Assembly: GCA_022483045.1 (NCBI GenBank)
Contig: JAKVOA010000002.1
Coordinates: 1-64,000 of the forward strand
Length of the DNA stretch: 64,000 nucleotides
Origin: Oscillospiraceae bacterium
GTDB lineage: Bacteria; Bacillota; Clostridia; Oscillospirales; Acutalibacteraceae
Reading direction: 5' to 3'
Shown here: piece after piece, positions 59,070 to 64,000 of the stretch
Layout: each line of letters opens with the position of its first letter
Numbering within the stretch: position 1 is the first letter of the stretch
Notes under the pieces: generated by a model
Seen by the model: the letters and a program-made list of their open reading frames with translations, nothing else
Told to the model about the DNA's origin: nothing
The model's database searches: none
Translations under genes and position numbers: made by a program

Positions 59070-59735
59070 ATGCACACAGAATTAACGATTCAGAAACTTT
59101 ATGATTTGACCCATACAGCCGCGGCCCCCCTGCTGGGCTCCTGCAACTACCCGTGGGAAGTCCTGCCAAAAATCCACGACTTCATTTTGCAGCTGGGTGC
59201 CACTCTTTCCAAAGAGGAATACGAACAGCGCGGCGAAAACATCTGGATTGCAAAAAGCGCAAAAATTTACCCCAATAACTACATTGCCGGGCCTTGCATT
59301 ATCGGGCCGAAAACAGAAGTGCGCCCCGGGGCTTTTATCCGCGGCAACGCCCTGGTGGGCGAAAACTGCGTGGTCGGCAACTCAACCGAACTAAAGAATG
59401 TCATCCTTTTTGACAACGTGCAGGTGCCGCACTACAACTATGTCGGCGACTCTATTCTGGGCTTTCACGCACACATGGGCGCGGGCTCCATCACGAGCAA
59501 CGTCAAGTCCGACAAGGCTCTGGTCGTGGTACATGCGGCAGAGGACCTGCCCACAGGGCTGAAAAAATTTGGTGCCATGCTGGGCGACTATGTCGAAGTG
59601 GGCTGCAACAGCGTGCTCAACCCCGGCACCGTCATCGGCCGAAACTGCACCGTCTACCCCACCAGTTCGGTACGCGGCTTCGTACCCGAAAGTTCTATTT
59701 ACAAAGCAAAAGGGAACCTCGTAAAGAAGGTGTAA
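59070..59735 (+). CDS. left-handed beta-helix (hexapeptide) transferase-like protein
   Basis: A 221-aa protein with an N-terminal helical part (about 1-60) and hexapeptide repeats over about 65-210: KIYPNNYIAGPCIIGPKTEV, VRPGAFIRGNALVGENCVVG and NSVLNPGTVIGRNCTVYPTS. This is the LbH domain of GlmU-like sugar-nucleotide transferases, here without a nucleotidyltransferase domain. It may be a stand-alone N-acetyltransferase for UDP-sugars in cell-wall precursor synthesis. First gene of a three-gene run with the HAD phosphatase and FUSC protein. Confidence 0.88.
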   Translation: MHTELTIQKLYDLTHTAAAPLLGSCNYPWEVLPKIHDFILQLGATLSKEEYEQRGENIWIAKSAKIYPNNYIAGPCIIGPKTEVRPGAFIRGNALVGENCVVGNSTELKNVILFDNVQVPHYNYVGDSILGFHAHMGAGSITSNVKSDKALVVVHAAEDLPTGLKKFGAMLGDYVEVGCNSVLNPGTVIGRNCTVYPTSSVRGFVPESSIYKAKGNLVKKV

Positions 59736-59738
59736 ATT

Positions 59739-60419
59739 TTGTATCAGGCCTGTATTTTTGACTTGGACGGCACCCTGGCAAACACCCTGTACTCGATTGC
59801 CGGCTTTGGCAACCGGGCGCTGCGCGCATGCGGCTACCCCGAAATTCCTGCGGAGCATTATCGCCGCATCGTGGGCAACGGCGTGGTAGTGCAGCTGCGC
59901 CGCATGATGAATACCGTGCGCCCCAACGGCTGGAGCCAGGAAGAAATGCTGAAAGTGCGCCGCCTTTACGACCGTTTCTATGAGGCAGACCCGCTTGCGG
60001 GAATTGTCGGCTACCCCGGCATGCCGGAACTGCTAAAAGAGCTGCAGAAGCGCGGGATAAAATCCGGTGTTCTTTCCAATAAACCCGACAACTGCGTACA
60101 GCCGATTATCGCCGGGCTTTTCCCCGCGGGCACCTTTGCTGCCATTCGTGGTCAGCGCGCGGGCGTGCCCTGCAAGCCCGACCCGCAGGGCGCTCTGCTT
60201 TTGGCAGAAGAACTGGGCGCTGCCCCCAAAGACTGCCTGTATATCGGCGACACCAACACCGACATGCAGACCGGTGCCGCCGCCGGCATGGATACCGTGG
60301 GCGTGCTGTGGGGCTTTCGTGACCGCGCTGAGCTGAGCGCCGCACATGCGAAATTTATTGCTGCTGCCCCCGCGGAGATTCTTTCCATTCTGCTGCGCAG
60401 CCGGTCAGAGTCCGCATGA
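59739..60419 (+). CDS. HAD-family hydrolase, phosphoglycolate phosphatase-like
   Basis: A 226-aa HAD phosphatase. Motif I FDLDGTLANTLY (about 7-18), motif II LSNKPDN (about 110), motif III Lys in KPDPQGALL and motif IV YIGDTNTDMQTGAAAGMDTV (about 167-186). The small helical cap is of the Gph/PgmB type. TTG 59739 is used with AAGGTG upstream and overlaps no other start; the spacing to the previous stop is 3 nt. Probably clears phosphoglycolate or sugar phosphates. It overlaps the next gene by ATGA. Confidence 0.92.
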   Translation: MYQACIFDLDGTLANTLYSIAGFGNRALRACGYPEIPAEHYRRIVGNGVVVQLRRMMNTVRPNGWSQEEMLKVRRLYDRFYEADPLAGIVGYPGMPELLKELQKRGIKSGVLSNKPDNCVQPIIAGLFPAGTFAAIRGQRAGVPCKPDPQGALLLAEELGAAPKDCLYIGDTNTDMQTGAAAGMDTVGVLWGFRDRAELSAAHAKFIAAAPAEILSILLRSRSESA

Positions 60420-61291
60420 GGGCGCGCACCGCGCACAAGCTGCGCAGCCGGGTTCACCTGGGCCTGCGGATTATTAAAACGGGCATTGCCGTTACCCTGT
60501 GCCTGGTAATATATGACACGCTGAAACTGCCGCAGGCTTTTGTCGCGGTGGTCACGGCAATCCTCAGCATGGGGCCGAGCATCGACCACTCGATCCGCGC
60601 CGGCAAAGACTCGCTGCTGGCCGCGGCGATAGGGGCTGTTATCGGCGCGCTGGCTTACCATGTTTCGCCGCAGAACCCCGGCCTGTGCGGTATGGGGATT
60701 ATTTTAGTCATCTTTTTGTGCCAAACTCTGCGGCTGCGCCACGGCACCCTGATGGCTTCGTTTATGTTTGTCATGGTCATGCTGCACCAAGAGGCCGCCG
60801 GCACAATCTGGACAGTCGGCTGGTGCCTGCTGGCGGCGTGCCTGGGCATTATCATTGCGCTGGCGGTCAACCTGCTGATTCTGCCGCCGAACTATTCGCA
60901 GAGCATCCTGCAGAAAGACCGGCAGATTTACGCCATGCTCTGCAACGCCGCCCGCGCCTGTGAAGACCGCACCGCTTCGCCGGACTTAGAGGCTATCCAG
61001 GTGGAACTGCACCGGCTGGAGCGCGACATTCGGCTGTATGTTTCGGAATGGAAAATCTTTCGCAACCAAGACAGCGCTGTCTTTGAAATTGCGCGCAGAG
61101 TCGTTTCTTATCGGGAAATTTTAACGGACCTGTGGGCGATTGACCGGCTGGACAAAGCCTTTTCCAGTGAAACGGCCACGGTCTTTGCCTATCATATCAA
61201 CCGCTCCAACGCGCTGCTGGCCTCGCTGCGCCCTGCCCTGCCGCAGGAGCCGCCCCAAGCGGCGGCCGCAGACAATATACCGAAAAAATAA
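60416..61291 (+). CDS. FUSC/aromatic-acid exporter family membrane protein
   Basis: A 291-aa membrane protein. About four to five hydrophobic helices cover residues 15-165 (GIAVTLCLVIYDTLKLPQAF, IGAVIGALAYHVSPQNPGL, MGIILVIFLCQTLRLRHGT and CLLAACLGIIIALAVNLLIL), followed by a cytoplasmic helical domain (about 170-270). This is the pattern of YtxH/ArAE_1 and FUSC-type aromatic-acid exporters. ATG 60416 overlaps the HAD stop by 4 bp, so translation is coupled. The exported substrate is unknown. Confidence 0.85.
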   Translation: MRARTAHKLRSRVHLGLRIIKTGIAVTLCLVIYDTLKLPQAFVAVVTAILSMGPSIDHSIRAGKDSLLAAAIGAVIGALAYHVSPQNPGLCGMGIILVIFLCQTLRLRHGTLMASFMFVMVMLHQEAAGTIWTVGWCLLAACLGIIIALAVNLLILPPNYSQSILQKDRQIYAMLCNAARACEDRTASPDLEAIQVELHRLERDIRLYVSEWKIFRNQDSAVFEIARRVVSYREILTDLWAIDRLDKAFSSETATVFAYHINRSNALLASLRPALPQEPPQAAAADNIPKK

Positions 61292-61295
61292 AAGG

Positions 61296-61339
61296 AGCAG
61301 GCAAATCGGAAAAAGCTTTCCGGTATGTCTGCTTTTTTT
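61296..61339 (+). terminator. intrinsic terminator after the FUSC gene
   Basis: AGCAG-(CA..TCGGAAA)-(AGC)-(TTTCCGGTATG)-CTGCT forms a two-part stem closed by AGCAG/CTGCT, followed by seven T. It ends the operon that began at 59070. Confidence 0.8.
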
Positions 61340-61343
61340 GCGT

Positions 61344-61682
61344 TTATTGATCCGTTTTTTCTGTGGGCGCGCCGGCTTCTGTACAGGAAGCGGAAAACGC
61401 GCGGGCGCTTTCGTTCGCGCTGTCTTTGGTCTTCTGCAGGCACAGCTGATACTGCTCCTCCAGCCAAGCGACCGCGGCATCATAGCCGGCGGCGTCCTTT
61501 GCAAATTCTTTTTGATTGACCGGCGTACTGCGGGCCATACACAAAAGGCCATACCAAACGGTGACGACAATCTCCTCCCCTGTCGCATCAAAGCGGTAAT
61601 TAAAGGGAAGCAGGCTGCCGGTGTAGTAGTTGCTGTTCACGGTAAAATAATCTGTTTTCGGCAGACCAAAACGATTTTCCAT
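61344..61682 (-). CDS. conserved hypothetical protein
   Basis: A 112-aa protein MENRFGLPKTDYFTVNSNYY, then TGSLLPFNYRFDATGEEIVV and TVWYGLLCMARSTPVNQKEF, followed by a helical end (AVAWLEEQYQLCLQKTKDSA). ATG 61682 has AGGAG 7 nt upstream. A longer frame reaches 61928 but lacks sense and is antisense to the small gene at 61762. No family recognised. A cytosolic protein with no motif to name a function. It is divergent from the 56-aa gene. Confidence 0.75.
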   Translation of the reverse strand: MENRFGLPKTDYFTVNSNYYTGSLLPFNYRFDATGEEIVVTVWYGLLCMARSTPVNQKEFAKDAAGYDAAVAWLEEQYQLCLQKTKDSANESARAFSASCTEAGAPTEKTDQ

Positions 61683-61761
61683 ATTTTTCTCCTGTTCATC
61701 AAAAGGCGCGGGTGCCGCATTTTCCACTGGCCGCATAGAATAAAGCGGAGGTGTTGCACCA

Positions 61762-61932
61762 ATGGAAACAAAAGTATACAACTGCATGGACCCAAAAGAG
61801 AATCCCCTGCCCGAATGGATGCGTCTGAAAAAGGCCGAAGACGTGCCGTCCCCTGAGCTGGACCCGGTCGAGGCCTTTAAGCGGGACCCCGACTCCTTTT
61901 TCCCAAACCTGACCGGCGCAAAAAACAAATAG
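61762..61932 (+). CDS. small conserved-looking 56-aa protein
   Basis: METKVYNCMDPKENPLPEWM, then RLKKAEDVPSPELDPVEAFK and RDPDSFFPNLTGAKNK. Start ATG 61762 has GGAGGTG 9 nt upstream. The protein is acidic and Pro-rich, with no membrane segment. A bidirectional terminator follows at once. It is divergent from the gene at 61344-61682. The function is unknown, but the good start signals and terminator support it as a gene. Confidence 0.65.
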   Translation: METKVYNCMDPKENPLPEWMRLKKAEDVPSPELDPVEAFKRDPDSFFPNLTGAKNK

Positions 61933-61944
61933 AAGCACTGCTCA

Positions 61945-61985
61945 AAAAGGCACGGCCCGCAAAAGACGGCGGCCGTGCCTTTTTA
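61945..61985. terminator. bidirectional terminator between the 56-aa gene and mtnA
   Basis: AAAAAGGCACGGCC on the left and GGCCGTGCCTTTTT on the right form a 9-bp G/C-rich stem with A and T runs on both sides. It serves both convergent genes. Confidence 0.88.
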
Positions 61986-61996
61986 TGCGGCGGCTT

Positions 61997-63046
61997 TTAC
62001 TTTTGCAGCAGCCGGCGCAGATTTTCTGTATATGGCGGGCGTACAATGCCCTTTTCCGTGACGATTGCCGTGATGTTTTCGTGCGGGGTCACGTCAAAGG
62101 CGGGGTTATAGGTTTTTACGCCTTTGGGCGCGGTCCACACGCCAAAGCGGCAGGTAATCTCTTTCGAGTCGCGCTCTTCGATGGGGATTTCTTTTCCGGT
62201 AGCGGTAGTGAGGTCAATGCTGGGCGTCGGAGCCGCAATGTACATGGGAATCCCGAAGTACTTTGCCAGAATGGAAACCCCCATGGTGCCGATTTTGTTG
62301 GCAGTGTCGCCGTTGGCCGCAATGCGGTCGCAGCCGACAATGACCGCGTCAATTTTGCCCTGTGACATGACCATGGCGGCCATATTGTCGGTAATGACGG
62401 TTACGTCAATGCCCGCCTTAAAGAGCTCTAGGGCTGTCAGGGTAGAGCCCTGCAGCCGCGGGCGCGTTTCGTCTGAAAAGACGCGCAGGTGCCAGCCCTT
62501 TTCCTGTGCCAGGTACATGGGGGAAGTGGCGGTGCCATACATGGAAGTCGCCAGCTGACCGGCGTTGCAGTGGGTCAAAAGGCCCATGCCGTCGTGCAGA
62601 AGCGGCATAAAGTTTTCGCCGATCTGCCGGCAGATATGGATATCGTCCCGGTGAATCTGCTTTGCCTTTTCGCGCAGCGTCTTTTTGACCTGCGGCACCG
62701 GCTGCTCACGGGCAGAAAGGGCCGTTTTCTGCATCTGCCGCAGCGCCCAGGAAAGGTTGACCGCTGTGGGCCGCGAAGAATTGAGGTACGCCGCCTGCTG
62801 CTGCAAGACCGTATAAAAAGCATCAAAGCTGTCTTCCGGCGCATCTTTAATCCCGAAATACAGGCCGTAGGCAGCGGTCACGCCAATTGCCGGTGCGCCA
62901 CGCACCACCATATCCTGTATCGCGTGCCACACGCCCCCGCTGGTATTGTATTTAAGATAAGTAATTTCATTAGGCAGCTTTCTCTGGTCCAGCAGCACCA
63001 GCTGGTCCTCGCTGTCGTTCCAGGTTATTGCTAAAAGTCCTGCCAT
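61997..63046 (-). CDS. mtnA: S-methyl-5-thioribose-1-phosphate isomerase
   Basis: A 349-aa aldose-ketose isomerase of the methionine salvage pathway, converting methylthioribose-1-phosphate to methylthioribulose-1-phosphate. It has the eIF2B-like fold: [20 protein letters not shown] (about 48), [13 protein letters not shown] with the catalytic Cys (about 155-165), [20 protein letters not shown] (about 200) and [18 protein letters not shown] with the catalytic Asp (about 238). ATG 63046 with AAAGGCGGC upstream. The upstream GntR regulator may control it. Confidence 0.93.
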   Translation of the reverse strand: MAGLLAITWNDSEDQLVLLDQRKLPNEITYLKYNTSGGVWHAIQDMVVRGAPAIGVTAAYGLYFGIKDAPEDSFDAFYTVLQQQAAYLNSSRPTAVNLSWALRQMQKTALSAREQPVPQVKKTLREKAKQIHRDDIHICRQIGENFMPLLHDGMGLLTHCNAGQLATSMYGTATSPMYLAQEKGWHLRVFSDETRPRLQGSTLTALELFKAGIDVTVITDNMAAMVMSQGKIDAVIVGCDRIAANGDTANKIGTMGVSILAKYFGIPMYIAAPTPSIDLTTATGKEIPIEERDSKEITCRFGVWTAPKGVKTYNPAFDVTPHENITAIVTEKGIVRPPYTENLRRLLQK

Positions 63047-63091
63047 TTGTGTATGCCGCCTTTCTGCGCTTTTGGGAAAACCCGTTTTCTG

Positions 63092-63853
63092 TCAGACCTT
63101 GCCGGCAGCCCGCTCTCTGTCTCTTTCTCTTTCGTTGGCAGCATTTACAAACGGAATATGCTCATCGACGATTTCAAAGTGGTCAGACATGGCGCGGCAT
63201 GCACCCATGCGGTCGTGGTTTTTAATGCAGGTGACCATATTTTCGTGAATACGCTGCAGGCGCTTGGCCTCCATTGGGTTAGCAGTGATATTTTGGCGCA
63301 GGTCCTTGATAAACAGATCTGTTACATCGGACAAGGCCTGCAGAATGGAAAAAATCAGCCGGTTGCCGGAGGCCAGAGAAATGACATAGTGGAGCCGCTG
63401 GTCAAGGATGGCTTTTTCCTCCGGGTCTTCACTGGCCGCCATCGCCGAAACGATTGCCTCAAGTGAGCGAATCTGCTGGTGCGTAATGTTGTCGACAGCA
63501 AGGAAAATAGCCTGCTGCTCCAGCCCGCGCCGCAGCTCACTGAGCTGGCGGTAATCGATCTCCTGCAGCAAAAACATCAAAGACAAAGACTCGAACAGGC
63601 TCTTTTGAAAATTGCCGGAAATATAGTTGCCGGCGCCTTGTGCGCTGGTCACCGCGCCCAAGACCTCTAAAATACGCAGCGCCTCGCGTACAGAGTTGCG
63701 GCTGACCCCAAGCATCTCGGCCAGCTCGCGCTCGGGAGGCAGTTTTTCGCCCTGCTTTAAGCTGCCGCACAAAATCTGCTTTTTTATATAGGCAATGACG
63801 CTTTCATACGCCTTTTCTGACTTTTCTGTACGTTCTTCATTTTCTTCTTTCAA
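63092..63853 (-). CDS. GntR-family (FadR/FCD) transcriptional regulator
   Basis: The protein has an N-terminal winged helix (QILCGSLKQGEKLPPERELA, then EMLGVSRNSVREALRILEVL) and a C-terminal all-helical FCD ligand-binding domain (about 90-240). The frame extends to TTG 63922, but the predicted transcription start (about 63929) leaves almost no leader for it. TTG 63853 has GGGGGCGG 5 nt upstream and is preferred (253 aa). It ends 45 bp before mtnA, so they may be co-transcribed. The ligand is unknown, probably a small organic acid. Confidence 0.85.
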   Translation of the reverse strand: MKEENEERTEKSEKAYESVIAYIKKQILCGSLKQGEKLPPERELAEMLGVSRNSVREALRILEVLGAVTSAQGAGNYISGNFQKSLFESLSLMFLLQEIDYRQLSELRRGLEQQAIFLAVDNITHQQIRSLEAIVSAMAASEDPEEKAILDQRLHYVISLASGNRLIFSILQALSDVTDLFIKDLRQNITANPMEAKRLQRIHENMVTCIKNHDRMGACRAMSDHFEIVDEHIPFVNAANERERDRERAAGKV

Positions 63854-63935
63854 CTTTCCGCCCCCGCTGGGCCGCACCCAAAACTTGCCTGATTTTTTCT
63901 GCACAGGCGCGGCCGCCGTCAATCATGCTGTTTCT

Positions 63936-63964
63936 ATCGTAACATAAAAAGGGGAAGTGTGCAA
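63936..63964 (-). promoter_or_regulatory. promoter of the GntR regulator
   Basis: On the minus strand TTGCAC (63959-63964), 17-nt spacer, TACGAT (63936-63941). The predicted start is near 63929, giving a leader of about 75 nt to TTG 63853. Confidence 0.6.
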
Positions 63965-64000
63965 TCTTCTGCAAGCGAAAAAATTTCTGTTTTTCGCACA

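Noticed and set aside
1..64000. CRISPR arrays, tRNA or rRNA genes
   Set aside because: No regularly spaced direct repeats of 24-40 bp with unique spacers and no cloverleaf or rRNA segments were seen by eye. A tRNAscan or covariance search could still find a diverged tRNA.

Overview
The window looks like a chromosomal segment of a Gram-positive Bacillota, class Clostridia, probably an Oscillospiraceae/Ruminococcaceae-like species. This is inferred from AGGAGG-type ribosome binding sites, TTGACA/TATAAT promoters and clostridial-type phage gene families. The right end (about 56.7-64 kb) is GC-rich housekeeping DNA: rlmD, a GNAT acetyltransferase, a left-handed beta-helix acyltransferase-like protein, a HAD phosphatase, a FUSC-like membrane protein, mtnA and a GntR/FCD regulator. 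Most of the rest is AT-richer accessory DNA: a defence island wrapped around a prophage-like element, littered with IS remnants.

Region by region. (1) 0.3-2.1 kb: a SHOCT fragment, then an IS3-family element whose orfA carries two stops. It interrupts a small gene at the tail of the next operon. (2) 2.1-15.9 kb, minus strand: one long operon for a DNA phosphorothioation defence system of the Ssp (single-strand) type. In transcription order it holds an XRE regulator, SspD-like PAPS-reductase/ATP-pyrophosphatase, DUF4007 (SspB-like), a 1205-aa ATPase (SspC-like), cysteine desulfurase (SspA-like), a PLD-helicase, a small protein, a DndD-like SMC ATPase, an unknown 178-aa protein and a complete-looking sigma-70 factor. 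The promoter carries a perfect palindrome, a likely operator for the XRE protein. (3) 16.4-18.5 kb: a small unknown gene, a metallo-beta-lactamase-fold hydrolase, a degenerate gene and a broken IS5 transposase. (4) 18.7-22.8 kb, minus strand: a four-gene operon of two unknown proteins sharing a motif at their facing ends, an HTH protein and an RloC/PrrC-like AAA ATPase with an R-x3-E...H anticodon-nuclease-like signature. This is the best candidate for an undescribed system.

(5) 23.1-49.1 kb, plus strand: a prophage-like integrative element. It carries a sigma-like regulator, DUF2800/DUF2815, family A DNA polymerase, antirepressor, P4-type primase-helicase, VRR-NUC, SNF2 helicase, HNH nuclease, terminase, ParB-MTase, portal, ClpP-type protease, HK97 capsid and two connector proteins. 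Next come a holin and three tandem serine-recombinase genes. No tail genes and no endolysin are present, and the junction is a clean terminator, as expected for a capsid-forming satellite or a deletion derivative. Three families of repeated non-coding elements occur in it: CCGCTCAA/SD-hairpin repeats, a TTGATA-N9-TTCAGAGTGATA promoter-like box, and a 91-bp palindrome beside the primase. (6) 49.1-54.7 kb, minus strand: an HTH protein, an Eco57I-type methylase and a GIY-YIG/DEAH helicase protein, probably a restriction-modification system. The methylase has an in-frame 15-bp tandem repeat. (7) 54.9-56.4 kb: IS66 and IS5 remnants and truncated small genes, marking the island edge.

Taken together, three separate anti-phage or nucleic-acid-processing operons (phosphorothioation, RloC-like, R-M) flank a capsid-encoding element. 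This is a layered defence and satellite hot spot between IS remnants and the conserved chromosome.
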